Source: Alteromonas confluentis
Lineage (GTDB): Bacteria > Pseudomonadota > Gammaproteobacteria > Enterobacterales > Alteromonadaceae
Assembly (NCBI RefSeq): GCF_001757105.1
Contig: NZ_MDHN01000040.1
Coordinates: forward strand, 168,783-232,782
Length of the DNA: 64,000 nt
Direction of reading: 5' to 3'
A program made the position numbers and the translations under genes. Below the pieces are notes generated by a model. That model was given only the letters and a program-made list of their open reading frames with translations, made no database searches and was not told where the DNA came from. Positions 35,942 through 45,362 of this stretch are shown here, in pieces (within the stretch, counting starts at the first letter, position 1; each line of letters starts with the position of its first letter).

Positions 35942-37104
35942 TAACTTGCTTCCTTATCGAATGTCTGATCATCTTCATCAAAATAGACTTTTATTTGCGT
36001 ACCCGCATTCAACAGCCCGTTGGCAACGCACCGTGATAACAATTGACGAAACGACGCTGTGATAACTTGCCCCGATGGCGCAAGCCGCCTACCGGAATCT
36101 GTCATCAGGGGTTCGGCTACCACCATGCCAACATCAATTTCTTTCAGCGATACCTGGAGAACATCGTGTTGCTGAAAAAGCAGCGCATTAAAGGCTTCCA
36201 GAATTCTCTTATCGTATTTTTCCTGCTCACCATGCATGTGTTTTATTGCATCGGGAAACGACATTTCTGCATCACGAAGATCGAGAAAGTCATTCACCAC
36301 TTTCAGCATGCGTGCTCCCAAAGGAATGTCTTCTCCTTTAACGTCGTCGTTAGGAAAGCCCTGCCCATCGAAACATTTATCCTGATATAAAATACTTCGC
36401 GAAATTGACTCAAACCAGGGAATTTGCGCTAGTAGGTCGTGGGCTAATCCTGCGTGCTGCTCCATTAACTCCGCTTCTGCCTGAGACATCGCTGACGTGG
36501 AATCGCGATCAGCTTCGATGCTGGGAGTGAGAATGGCGCCCAACCTAGAGAGTTCTATCATAGGTTCAAATGTCCAACTGGGTTTAAGCCCCATCTGCCG
36601 AACAAGTTGTATCATGTAATTTTTTACCTGCACATTCCTCGTCACAGTGCCGGGATTAACCAGCCCAATCACCTCTGACAGAACGTTTACAACGCCGCTG
36701 ACGGTATCGTTTAGCAGTACTTTCTCGCTCATCAATAATTGATGCTGACGAAAGCCAGCGGTAATGACAGAACGAAGAACGTCGACAGAGCACGGCTTGG
36801 TAACGAAACGAAACACATCTCCTTCGTTGACAGCATCAACGGCGGTTTGCAAATCGCCGTTTCCGGTAAGCATGATTCTTACTACATTCGGAAAGCGCTT
36901 TTTCACCACTTTGAGCAGTGCTAAACCGTCCATTTCAGGCATTTGCATGTCGGTGACCAATACCGCGTATTCCGTTTCAGACAACATTTTCAGCGCTGTC
37001 ATACCACTATCTGCGACATCAAATGCAAATTGCCCTCTGAGGTTCCGCTTAAACGAAGCTAGCACGTTGGCTACATCATCAACTAACAGCGCTCTTTCTG
37101 ACAT
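35941..37104 (-). CDS. Response regulator with degenerate HD-GYP-like domain
   Basis: The receiver (1-120) is intact: LLVDDVANVLASF, phosphoacceptor Asp in AVLVTDMQMPEMDG, and Lys in FVTKPCS. The C-terminal part (about 150-330) aligns by eye with HD-GYP phosphodiesterases: the DGQGFPNDDVKGEDIPLGARMLKVVNDF stretch mirrors DGSGYP..KGEEIPLGARI. However, the metal ligands are lost: LLHDIGK reads LSRLGAILTP, and HHE before DGxGYP reads YQDKC. It is therefore likely catalytically inactive and may act as a c-di-GMP-independent scaffold. It is the first gene of the MHYT kinase operon. Confidence 0.85.
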   Translation of the reverse strand: MSERALLVDDVANVLASFKRNLRGQFAFDVADSGMTALKMLSETEYAVLVTDMQMPEMDGLALLKVVKKRFPNVVRIMLTGNGDLQTAVDAVNEGDVFRFVTKPCSVDVLRSVITAGFRQHQLLMSEKVLLNDTVSGVVNVLSEVIGLVNPGTVTRNVQVKNYMIQLVRQMGLKPSWTFEPMIELSRLGAILTPSIEADRDSTSAMSQAEAELMEQHAGLAHDLLAQIPWFESISRSILYQDKCFDGQGFPNDDVKGEDIPLGARMLKVVNDFLDLRDAEMSFPDAIKHMHGEQEKYDKRILEAFNALLFQQHDVLQVSLKEIDVGMVVAEPLMTDSGRRLAPSGQVITASFRQLLSRCVANGLLNAGTQIKVYFDEDDQTFDKEAS

Positions 37105-37331
37105 TAAGATTCCTGACTCATTTTGCAGTTCGCTTGCAACAACGTTGAGAGATTCACGGACAAGGGTTATGCATTAACTATGGTCAAAGACGCCAGAATT
37201 TCAAATCTACAGGCATAAAATTCGTTAGGTATTTAGTCGTGCTGAATACCGTAATGGTCGGATCTCGCAGACCGAACTCTCACCTCTGGCGTAAACTCGG
37301 TTATTAAGATACTTAGCTATTCAGGAAAGGT

Positions 37332-39092
37332 ATGTCCGACTCGTCAACTCATTCCACTGTCACCACCACACAGGTACTCGCCTGGATTTCCTCGTTGCTG
37401 GCACATTACCGGCTGAAAGTGGCGGGAGCGATTGTCGCGCTTCTCGTTGCCGCGGGCGCGTGGCTGCTGTTGGGGCAAGGCATTAAGTTAGCTGTCGACC
37501 AGGGCTTTCTAAACGACAATGCCGATATGCTGAACAAAGCAGTTTTGGGCGTGCTGGTAATAACAGCCGTGGCTAGTCTTGCCACCTATGTGCGGTTTTA
37601 CCTCATGACCTGGCTAGGCGAGCGCATCAGTGCAGACATCCGTATGTCGGTATTTTCGCACTTGTTAACACTTCCCCCTTCTTTCTTTGCACAACTGCGT
37701 ACCGGAGAGGTGATTTCCCGCTTCACCAGCGATACCACTATTGTGCAAACGGTGGTGGGTATGAGTTTGTCTATGGCTATCCGCTCGACCATCACCTTTA
37801 TCGGTTCGCTGGTGTTAATGACCATCACCAGCCCTATCCTTACGCTTTGTGTGCTGCTAGCCGTGCCTGCGGTACTGGTGCCTATTCGCCTACTTGCGCC
37901 ACAGGTGAGAAAATACGCAAGATTGAGTCAAGACCGTGTTGCCGATTTAGGGGCGCATATCGACCAGAGCCTGCATGAAATTATGACCGTTCAGGCCTTC
38001 AACGCTGAGCCCCTCGAAGCGAGTCAGTTTAACGCCAGTGTGGATGCCGTTATGACAACGGCCCAACGCCGTATTCATTACCGTTCACTGCTCATTGGTC
38101 TTATTATGCTGCTAAGCTTAAGCGCCATTGTGTTGATTGCCTGGTTCGGTGCCCGACAAGTCTTTTCTGGTGACATGTCTGCCGGCGAACTGTCTGCTTT
38201 TTTATTTTATGCGGTTATGGCAGGCGGCAGTGTTGCTACAGTCAGTGAGGTAATTGGCGAAGTGCAGCGCGGTGTCGGCGCAAGTGAACGCTTGCTGGAA
38301 CTATTGGCTACAGAGCCCGCCATTCATTCCGGTGAAACGGATTTTGACAACGGCAACACCACGCCTCCGGCCATTAGCTTCAACAATGTCACATTCCAAT
38401 ATCCCGGCAGCTCGTGCCTGTTCAACAAACTGAACCTAGATGTAAACCCCGGTGAAAAAGTGGCCTTGGTCGGGGCAAGTGGTGCAGGTAAAACAACGCT
38501 ATTTCAATTACTACTGCGTTTTTACGATGTTAAAGCCGGCTGCATTTGTCTTGACGCTGAACCGGTAACCTCTTTGTCGTTATCTTCACTACGTAGTCAA
38601 ATTGCGATGGTAAGCCAGGAACCGGTGGTGTTCGCCACTTCTGTCATTGAAAATATTCGCTATGGCAACCCGCTTGCCAGCGATGAACAAGTGAAAAAAG
38701 CGGCAAAAGCAGCATTTGCTCATGAGTTTATTGAAGAACTTGAAAAGGGCTATCAAACCCAATTAGGCGAACGAGGCGTGCGCTTATCTGGTGGGCAGAA
38801 ACAACGCATTGCTATCGCCCGCGCTTTGCTGGCAGATCGTCCGGTGTTGCTGCTAGATGAAGCCACCAGCGCACTAGATGCCCGCAGTGAAAAAATGGTG
38901 CAAGAAGCATTGAATAAGCTCATGGAAGGTCGTACCACTATTATCATCGCCCACCGTCTTGCCACCGTGAAACATGTGGATCGCATCATTGTGATGGACA
39001 AGGGACACGTTGTAAGCACGGGAAAACACGATGAACTGTTAGAAAACGATACGCTGTATCGAGAGTACGCTGAACTGCAATTGCTTAGCTAA
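37332..39092 (+). CDS. ABC exporter, MsbA/ABCB-type half-transporter
   Basis: A 586-residue fused membrane-ATPase half-transporter, probably homodimeric. Six membrane helices lie in about 28-310; the C-terminal ATPase (about 340-580) has Walker A (GASGAGKTT, about 380), the signature LSGGQKQRIAIARALL (about 485), Walker B (VLLLDEATSALD) and the H-loop IIIAHRLATV. Substrate unknown; the closest functional classes are lipid A or multidrug exporters. An essential msbA is usually next to lpxK, absent here, so I regard this as an accessory exporter. Start ATG 37332 has AGGAAAGG upstream. The RND pair follows 125 bp downstream. Confidence 0.9.
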   Translation: MSDSSTHSTVTTTQVLAWISSLLAHYRLKVAGAIVALLVAAGAWLLLGQGIKLAVDQGFLNDNADMLNKAVLGVLVITAVASLATYVRFYLMTWLGERISADIRMSVFSHLLTLPPSFFAQLRTGEVISRFTSDTTIVQTVVGMSLSMAIRSTITFIGSLVLMTITSPILTLCVLLAVPAVLVPIRLLAPQVRKYARLSQDRVADLGAHIDQSLHEIMTVQAFNAEPLEASQFNASVDAVMTTAQRRIHYRSLLIGLIMLLSLSAIVLIAWFGARQVFSGDMSAGELSAFLFYAVMAGGSVATVSEVIGEVQRGVGASERLLELLATEPAIHSGETDFDNGNTTPPAISFNNVTFQYPGSSCLFNKLNLDVNPGEKVALVGASGAGKTTLFQLLLRFYDVKAGCICLDAEPVTSLSLSSLRSQIAMVSQEPVVFATSVIENIRYGNPLASDEQVKKAAKAAFAHEFIEELEKGYQTQLGERGVRLSGGQKQRIAIARALLADRPVLLLDEATSALDARSEKMVQEALNKLMEGRTTIIIAHRLATVKHVDRIIVMDKGHVVSTGKHDELLENDTLYREYAELQLLS

Positions 39093-39217
39093 TGAGGGTG
39101 TGGTGCTATACGCCACTTAAAACCACAAAAAATTAACAATAGAAAGGTTTTGCCGTTGGGCCTGCCCGTTCGCCTGTGCTTTTCGGCTAAGCAAAGATTT
39201 TAATCACGGAACAATTA

Positions 39218-40273
39218 ATGATCTCTCATTTACGAACAATGCTGTTTTTCGGCTTATCTCTTACACTGCTCGCCTTAAGCACCGGTGCAAAGGCTCAGTT
39301 CTTTGGCGACAGCCAAGCAAAACTGGTGGTGCTCGAAGAAATTAAATTTCAATATGCAAAACGCGATGTAGAAGCTGTGGGTACCGCAGAAGCTGTCCGT
39401 TCAGTTGTGTTATACCCTGCTGTAGCCGATGAAGTAACAGAAGTGAATTTTGTCCCTGGCCAATACGTAGAGGCGGGCCGGGTACTTGTTCGTTTAGATG
39501 ACCGTCGACAACGGGTGGCCGTGCGCCGTGCGGAATTACAACTGCTGGATGCAGAACGTTCATTTCAACGCTTAAAGGAAAGCCGCGCGAAAGGCGCCAT
39601 TCCGCAAAGTGAACTGGATCTGGCTGAAACCACCCGCGATCTAGCCAAAGTCACCCTTGATGAAGCCAAAGCGGATTTAGAAGACCGCGCCGTTTCTGCA
39701 CCGTTCAGTGGTATTGTTGGTTTAACCGACGTTGAAGTTGGTGACCGTATTACCACCACCACCGCTATCACCACACTTGATGACAGAAGCAAATTGTTTA
39801 TCGATTTTCGCGCGCCTGAAGCGGCATTAGCGGTGCTACTAAACGACCCTCAAGTTACTTTGCAACCGTGGTCGAGCCGTGATAAAGAATTGGCCGCTGA
39901 AATTGCCGAAGTGGATTCACGCATCAGCGAAACCGACCGCACACTGCGTGCAAAAGCCATGTTAGACAATAATGCAGATAACTTCCGCCCGGGAATGAGC
40001 TTCCGGGTAAATCTTGAAATTAATGGCAATGAATACGCAGCCGTACCCGAAGCGTCTTTACTGTGGGGCGCTACCGGAGCTTACGTATGGATTGCAGAAA
40101 ATGGTAAAGCTAAGCGCATTGATGTCACTGTGCATCAACGCTTACGTGGCACCATTTTAGTGTCCGGCAACCTGTCTCCCGGTGACAAGCTGATTTCAGA
40201 AGGCATACAACGTCTTCGCGAAGGTCAGGAAATCACCACTGAACTGGCGCGCCGGAGCACCGACAATGGTTAA
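39218..40273 (+). CDS. RND efflux periplasmic adaptor subunit
   Basis: A 351-residue membrane fusion protein. The signal peptide covers about 1-27 (ending GAKA). A lipoyl-like domain (FVPGQYVEAGRVLVRLDDR, about 78-96), an alpha-helical hairpin (about 97-150), a second lipoyl half (VSAPFSGIVGLTDVEVGDRI) and beta-barrel (about 185-270) are in the usual order. There is no lipobox, so it is anchored by its signal helix or is soluble. Its 3' end overlaps the pump gene by 8 bp. An outer-membrane TolC-type channel is not encoded nearby. Confidence 0.93.
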   Translation: MISHLRTMLFFGLSLTLLALSTGAKAQFFGDSQAKLVVLEEIKFQYAKRDVEAVGTAEAVRSVVLYPAVADEVTEVNFVPGQYVEAGRVLVRLDDRRQRVAVRRAELQLLDAERSFQRLKESRAKGAIPQSELDLAETTRDLAKVTLDEAKADLEDRAVSAPFSGIVGLTDVEVGDRITTTTAITTLDDRSKLFIDFRAPEAALAVLLNDPQVTLQPWSSRDKELAAEIAEVDSRISETDRTLRAKAMLDNNADNFRPGMSFRVNLEINGNEYAAVPEASLLWGATGAYVWIAENGKAKRIDVTVHQRLRGTILVSGNLSPGDKLISEGIQRLREGQEITTELARRSTDNG

Positions 40274-43200
40274 GCATTCCCTGCAAACTGGAGATTTACC
40301 CTCCGTATCCATTCGACGCCCGGTACTTATTGTTGTACTTAACTTACTCATCGTTATTGCGGGTTTCGCCGCGATAAATGGTCTTGAAGTTCGTGAACTT
40401 CCCGACGTTGATACCCCTCAGGTTACGGTTACCGCCGAATTCCCCGGCGCATCGCCGGAAACGGTTGATGCCGAAGTAACGAGCCGTCTGGAAGGTGCTG
40501 TTGCTCGGGTGAGTGGGGTAAAAAATATTTCCGCACAAAGTGAAGAAGGATCGGCTCGGGTAAGGGTTGAGTTCCGTCCTGGTGTTAATCTCGAAGATGC
40601 CGCCAACGAAACCCGTGAATCGGTTAGCCGCGTGCAGCGCCAACTTCCTGAAGACGTTGAACAAGTTTCTATTATTCGCGCCGACAGCGATGCCCAGGCG
40701 GTAGTCAGCTTGGCCATATCCAGCGAAACATTGGATATGGAAACACTAACCGAGCGTGTAGACACAGACCTCGCGCCACTATTCCTAAGCATTCCTGGCG
40801 TAGCCGATGTGCAAATGAGCGGCGATCGTGAACGGGTATTACGCGTGTCGGTGGACCCGCTACGTTTAACCAGTTTTAACTTGTCCATGACTGACGTAGC
40901 AAACGTACTGGCCCAAGCCCCATTTGACGTTCCCGCGGGCAGTATCCAATCGCAGGATCAATCATTAATCGTGCGCGCCGATGCCACCTCAATCAGTGCT
41001 GAAGATGTGTCTGATATCGTGATAAGCGGCGACATTCGCGTAGGTGATGTGGCGAACGTCTTTTTTGGCCCCGCTGACAGTACGTCTATGGTTCGACTAG
41101 ACGGCCGCCCGGTGATTGGCCTTGGTGTTATTCGTCAGGCGAGTTCAAATACCATCGAGATTTCGGATGAAGTCATGGCCATGGTGGAAGGCCTGAACAA
41201 GCGCTTCCCTGACATGGACATTGTAGTGACCAGTGATGACGCGGAGTTTATTCGTGATTCCGTAGGCGAAGTTATCGGCTCACTAAGCGCCACTATCGTG
41301 CTGGTTGTGGTTACTCTTCTGGTATTTATCGGCTCATGGCGCGCTACCATCGTTCCCGCACTTTCCATCCCCGTATCGCTAGCAGGTGCACTGGGTGTGA
41401 TTTGGATGTTGGGATTCTCTATCAATATTCTTACCCTGTTAGCGCTGGTACTAGCCACAGGTATGATTGTTGATGATGCGATTGTGGTATCGGAAAATAT
41501 CCAACGACGTCGTGGCATGGGTCTGGGTGCACGTGCTGCTGCGGTGATTGGTACCCGCGAGGTATTCTTTGCAGTGGTGGCGACAACCGCCGTGCTGGCC
41601 TCTGTATTTATTCCAATCGCCTTTTTGCCCTCCACCGCCGGGCGCTTGTTCCGTGAGTTTGGTGGTGTATTGGCAGGTGCGGTGATCATTTCTTCTTTCG
41701 TTGCCCTGTCACTGGTTCCCGCATTAACTGCCCGTCTGCCAGTGAAAGCAGCAAAAGAGAAAAGCTTATTCTCTTCAACTCTTGGCCGTTTTGGTAATGT
41801 CTGTTTACGTGGCTATCAGCGTTCCCTCGTGTGGTCGCTGAAGTATGCCTGGCTGGTTGTGGTACTCAGTATTGTTGCCGCTGCCGGAGCCTGGTTTACG
41901 GCGCAGAATATCAACAATGAGTTATTACCCAGTGAAGACCGCGGTACTATCCGTATTTTCGCTCGTGGACCTGACGGTGCTGGCATGAACTTCATGGATC
42001 GCCAGGCGTATAAAATGGAAGAAATGCTGATGCCTTACGTGGAAAACGGCACCGTTGATTCTATTTATACCGTTGTCGGTTCCTGGGACCCAAACATCGT
42101 GTTTATTACCGTGCCGCTAAAACACTGGGACGAGCGTGATAAATCGCTGCAAGACATCGTCGAAGAAATTCGTCCGGGCCTGCAAGCTATTCCGGGTGCA
42201 CCAGGTAATGCGTTTGGTGGTAACAGCTTGAATCTTCGCGGCCAGAGTGGCGGCATGGAACTGGCGCTAACCGGCAATAGCTACGAAGGTATCTACGATG
42301 CAGCGGTAGACTTTGCCGCAGCCATCGAAGAAAACATTCCGCAGCTTGGTTCGCCTCGCGTCAGCTATGAACCAACACAGCCGCAATTACGTGTGAATAT
42401 TGACCGTCGCCGTGCCGAGGAATTGGGTGTGCCACTCAGCGATATTGCTGCCACCTTACGTGCAGCGGTAAATGGTGACGATATTGCCGATTTGAACGTG
42501 GGCGATCAGGCGATTCCCATTATGCTTGAATCCAGTAAGCGCAATACTACCAACCCGTCTGATTTGACCAACCTGTACGTGAAATCCACAACCGGTTCTT
42601 TGATCCCGCTGTCTAGCGTGGCTTACATTACAGAAGAAGGTGTAGCCGCTGAATTGGAACGCCAGGCCCAGCGCAGAGCCATTAACTTATCGATGGATTT
42701 ACCGGATGATTTCACCATCAACGAAGCTGTAGAACGTTTACGTGCATTGGGTAACGATACCTTGCCCGATGGTATCGGTCTGGTATTTTTAGGTGAGGCG
42801 CAAACATTTGAAGAAACCTCACAGCAGGTCGCGCTTACCTACATTCTCGCCTTTATCATTGTATTGCTGGTACTTGCGGCTCAGTTTGAAAGTGTAAACA
42901 GCGCCGTCGTGGTGATGCTTACAGTACCGTTTGGTATTGCGGCTGCAATTTATGCACTGTATCTCACCAATACGTCCATTAATGTGTACTCGCAAATCGG
43001 GCTGGTGATGCTAATCGGACTGTTAGCGAAGAACGCTATTTTGCTGATCGAATTTGCTGACCAGCTTCGCGATCAAGGGCACTCCGTTTACGATGCCATT
43101 GTAGAAGCCGGTAAAGTGCGTCTGCGCCCGATTATGATGACGCTGGTATCGACCATCCTCGGTGGTCTGCCGCTCATCCTGTCGTCGGGTGCTGGTGCGG

Positions 43201-43379
43201 AATCCCGTAACGCCATTGGCTGGGTTGTGTTTGGTGGATTGGGTATTGCGGTGGTGTTTACGCTGTATCTTACGCCGGTGCTGTATCTTGCCCTCGCCCG
43301 CTTCACCAAGCCCCGGGCAGATGAAACTCAGCGACTTGAGAAAGAGTTGACCGATGCCGATGAGCAGCAAATTGCTTAA
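40266..43379 (+). CDS. RND multidrug efflux pump (HAE-1 type)
   Basis: A 1037-residue inner-membrane proton antiporter with 12 helices and two large periplasmic loops. Characteristic stretches are SIRRPVLIVVLNLLIVIAGF at the first helix, ATGMIVDDAIVVSENIQRRR (about 396-415, with the proton-relay Asp pair), and QIGLVMLIGLLAKNAILLIEFA (about 913-934). It resembles the MexF/AcrB-like pumps of marine gammaproteobacteria. With the adjacent adaptor it would need a TolC channel encoded elsewhere. It is followed by a strong terminator. Substrates cannot be inferred. Confidence 0.94.
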   Translation: MVKHSLQTGDLPSVSIRRPVLIVVLNLLIVIAGFAAINGLEVRELPDVDTPQVTVTAEFPGASPETVDAEVTSRLEGAVARVSGVKNISAQSEEGSARVRVEFRPGVNLEDAANETRESVSRVQRQLPEDVEQVSIIRADSDAQAVVSLAISSETLDMETLTERVDTDLAPLFLSIPGVADVQMSGDRERVLRVSVDPLRLTSFNLSMTDVANVLAQAPFDVPAGSIQSQDQSLIVRADATSISAEDVSDIVISGDIRVGDVANVFFGPADSTSMVRLDGRPVIGLGVIRQASSNTIEISDEVMAMVEGLNKRFPDMDIVVTSDDAEFIRDSVGEVIGSLSATIVLVVVTLLVFIGSWRATIVPALSIPVSLAGALGVIWMLGFSINILTLLALVLATGMIVDDAIVVSENIQRRRGMGLGARAAAVIGTREVFFAVVATTAVLASVFIPIAFLPSTAGRLFREFGGVLAGAVIISSFVALSLVPALTARLPVKAAKEKSLFSSTLGRFGNVCLRGYQRSLVWSLKYAWLVVVLSIVAAAGAWFTAQNINNELLPSEDRGTIRIFARGPDGAGMNFMDRQAYKMEEMLMPYVENGTVDSIYTVVGSWDPNIVFITVPLKHWDERDKSLQDIVEEIRPGLQAIPGAPGNAFGGNSLNLRGQSGGMELALTGNSYEGIYDAAVDFAAAIEENIPQLGSPRVSYEPTQPQLRVNIDRRRAEELGVPLSDIAATLRAAVNGDDIADLNVGDQAIPIMLESSKRNTTNPSDLTNLYVKSTTGSLIPLSSVAYITEEGVAAELERQAQRRAINLSMDLPDDFTINEAVERLRALGNDTLPDGIGLVFLGEAQTFEETSQQVALTYILAFIIVLLVLAAQFESVNSAVVVMLTVPFGIAAAIYALYLTNTSINVYSQIGLVMLIGLLAKNAILLIEFADQLRDQGHSVYDAIVEAGKVRLRPIMMTLVSTILGGLPLILSSGAGAESRNAIGWVVFGGLGIAVVFTLYLTPVLYLALARFTKPRADETQRLEKELTDADEQQIA

Positions 43380-43401
43380 GCGTCAGCAAAGTTAAAAATA
43401 C

Positions 43402-43429
43402 AAACGGGACCTGCATGGTCCCGTTTTTT
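43402..43429 (+). terminator. Terminator of the RND efflux operon
   Basis: Perfect 10-bp stem AAACGGGACC/GGTCCCGTTT with loop TGCAT and a run of six T residues, 22 bp after the pump stop. Confidence 0.92.
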
Positions 43430-43470
43430 GTGCAGCGCATTCACCCTATTCGATAAGAAGCGGGCACAAA

Positions 43471-43492
43471 AAAACCGTCGGCAGACGGTTTT
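43471..43492 (-). terminator. Terminator of the TerB-like gene
   Basis: Stem AAAACCGTC/GACGGTTTT with loop GGCA, followed on the minus strand by a run of T residues. It lies 22 bp past the stop of the minus-strand gene. Confidence 0.88.
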
Positions 43493-43514
43493 TCTAAGCC
43501 AGATTTACAGCATG

Positions 43515-43922
43515 CTAATTCAGTGGCGTTGCCGTGTTTGGCTGACTGCCATTCACTAATGCTTTGGCAAGCACTTTGTGGGTAAGCAAAGAAAGTAACT
43601 CGGTTTCTTCTTCACTACGCTCACCGTCGATGCCAGTGATGGCCATGGCCACTTCCAGCGCCTTGTCAGCATCGAAAATCAAATCATTCTGCAACGTTCG
43701 TAGATACCGTAGTTGCTCACCCGCATCGATAACCTGACGTGTTTGATAAATTGCATCGGTGAAAAAAGCTTCCCGACAGATGGGACTCTGCCAATCGAGT
43801 TTGTCGATAACATCTTCCAGATAATCCTGTTCCGAAAGCGTTACTTTACCGTCAACCTGATACAACAGAACTGATAAACGGATTAAAGCCTGGTTAAAGG
43901 CCTGTTCATGGGACAACTGCAT
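43515..43922 (-). CDS. Small TerB-like protein
   Basis: A 135-residue acidic helical protein with two TerB-style repeats: VLLYQVDGKVTLSEQDYLEDVI (about 17-38) and MAITGIDGERSEEETELLSLL (about 92-112), the second copy carrying the Asp-Gly...Glu metal-binding pattern. The start ATG has GGAGAG 7 nt upstream. It lies downstream of the SMC/KITE/kleisin operon on the same strand, separated by 219 bp with a hairpin, so it is probably a separate unit. The function is unknown; there is no evidence for tellurite resistance. Confidence 0.72.
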   Translation of the reverse strand: MQLSHEQAFNQALIRLSVLLYQVDGKVTLSEQDYLEDVIDKLDWQSPICREAFFTDAIYQTRQVIDAGEQLRYLRTLQNDLIFDADKALEVAMAITGIDGERSEEETELLSLLTHKVLAKALVNGSQPNTATPLN

Positions 43923-43981
43923 ATTACTCTCCGTTGTGTGCCATATATTCTAATTCGATGGAACTGCCATCTGTCGGCGCA

Positions 43982-44003
43982 TCACTTTGCTTCCTCAAAG
44001 TGA
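43982..44003. other. Hairpin between kleisin gene and TerB-like gene
   Basis: TCACTTTG-CTTCCT-CAAAGTGA is a perfect 8-bp-arm inverted repeat in the 219-bp gap. No T-run follows on either strand, so it is a weak terminator at best and could be an operator for the TerB-like gene. Confidence 0.4.
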
Positions 44004-44141
44004 CAAGCATATTACGCACTGACATAGAACAAAGTTCATAATGTTACACAATTGTTAATTATATTTACTTTGCAGCAAATTGCACCCTTTGTTTAGATCA
44101 GTTTTGACCTGAATCATGAGGGTTTGTGCCAATATGGAATA

Positions 44142-45362
44142 TCAGCGCAAACCCAGTGTGACGTCATTGATATAGAAATTGCCGGTAAAGGTTTTATCTG
44201 GCTGCCCAGCGGCATCTAAGGCGAAAAATTGTTTGTCATTTTCGTCAAGCGACTGGTAACCACCAATCACTTGATAAATCCACACCTCTTGATCGAAGTC
44301 CAGTGCATGTTCGGCAAAGTATTCCAGCGCCGACTTAGGTTGCCCTGAATCGATGACATCACAAAAATAGTCATCAACAGCCTGGTGAATGGGATCTTTC
44401 TCTAACGATACACTGCCCTGCTCGGCCACTTCGATTTCTTGCGCGGCTTTATGGCTTTCTTCATCAGGCTTACGACGATGAATATCAGTCAAATTACTGA
44501 CAATCATCTGGTAATCAGCCTCATGCTCAACCTGATTCACATCGGCTGCCGCCGGTGCCAGCAGACTAGCAGACTGATTAAACAATACCGGCACCTGACT
44601 CAGCGCCGGATAATTACCCGGTGTAAAATCAGGTTGTTGTTCCATATGTAGCAGAAAGCCTTTAAGAAGGCGGGTACGCCCCTGAAACTCGCGAAAACGA
44701 CCGAGCAAATCGAGCAACCGGGCCTGTACTACCGACAACTCCTGCGCCGCCTTGGAGAAGCTTTGCTGTAGCGCTACTACCAACAAGTGTCGCAATTCAC
44801 GGTTGCTGCCTGCCAATTCGCTGAGCTCATCAAAATGGAAGCTTTCAAGCTGTTGCAGTAAGTCACTTACCTGGCCTTGCGCCAATTCGTTTTCGCGGAT
44901 CTTGGCTTCCACCGAACTCACATAACCGAATTCGTTATTAATGCGACCAAACAGCACGCGCACGCTGTTAGTGAGTGATTCCGTCAGTTGGTAAACATGT
45001 TCAGTGAGATCCCCCATGTGCGCATGGGCTTCATTAAAGCGATTATGATGAAGTGACTCTTTATAATGCTCGGCCAGCGTGCGCAGGCTCGCCAATGACG
45101 CCGTGATGTTGGTGTTTATGGTACGGCTGCGATCATCCTGCAAACTGCCTTCTAACAGTGCGCGCACCGCATTTTTCAACCGCAACGGGCTTTGCGGATC
45201 GGGGCGCCAAAGCACGCCGAGTTGCACCAGTTGCTCCAACACCTTACGGCTGTGATCTGCCTCTTTTACCGAGCCATTCACATAAGCTTGCATGATAAGC
45301 TCGCTATGACGACCAAGCGCATTTAGCAGGCGGTTACCCGCCTGAATTAACACCTGACTCAT
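44142..45362 (-). CDS. Kleisin-like subunit of a condensin-type SMC complex (MukF/MksF/JetA-like)
   Basis: A 406-residue, mostly helical protein. The N-terminal segment (about 15-75, ALGRHSELIMQAYVNGSVKEADHSRKVLEQLVQLGVLWR) looks like a winged-helix domain; a long helical middle (about 95-245) resembles MukF; the C-terminus (about 310-406) is a small acidic domain. Identification rests on its place as the third gene after an SMC ATPase and a KITE-like gene, with ATGA overlaps (4 bp), and on architecture, since these families share little sequence. In such complexes the kleisin bridges the SMC heads. The usual gene order of mukFEB is reversed here. Confidence 0.65.
   Translation of the reverse strand: MSQVLIQAGNRLLNALGRHSELIMQAYVNGSVKEADHSRKVLEQLVQLGVLWRPDPQSPLRLKNAVRALLEGSLQDDRSRTINTNITASLASLRTLAEHYKESLHHNRFNEAHAHMGDLTEHVYQLTESLTNSVRVLFGRINNEFGYVSSVEAKIRENELAQGQVSDLLQQLESFHFDELSELAGSNRELRHLLVVALQQSFSKAAQELSVVQARLLDLLGRFREFQGRTRLLKGFLLHMEQQPDFTPGNYPALSQVPVLFNQSASLLAPAAADVNQVEHEADYQMIVSNLTDIHRRKPDEESHKAAQEIEVAEQGSVSLEKDPIHQAVDDYFCDVIDSGQPKSALEYFAEHALDFDQEVWIYQVIGGYQSLDENDKQFFALDAAGQPDKTFTGNFYINDVTLGLR

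Noticed and set aside
37332..39092. Assigning the ABC exporter as the essential MsbA lipid A flippase
   Set aside because: lpxK and related lipid A genes are not adjacent and the setting next to an RND pump suits an accessory exporter better.
41135..41689. 184-codon antisense frame inside the RND pump gene
   Set aside because: Low-complexity Thr/Ser/Ala/Ile composition typical of a shadow frame, lying in a strongly conserved coding region.
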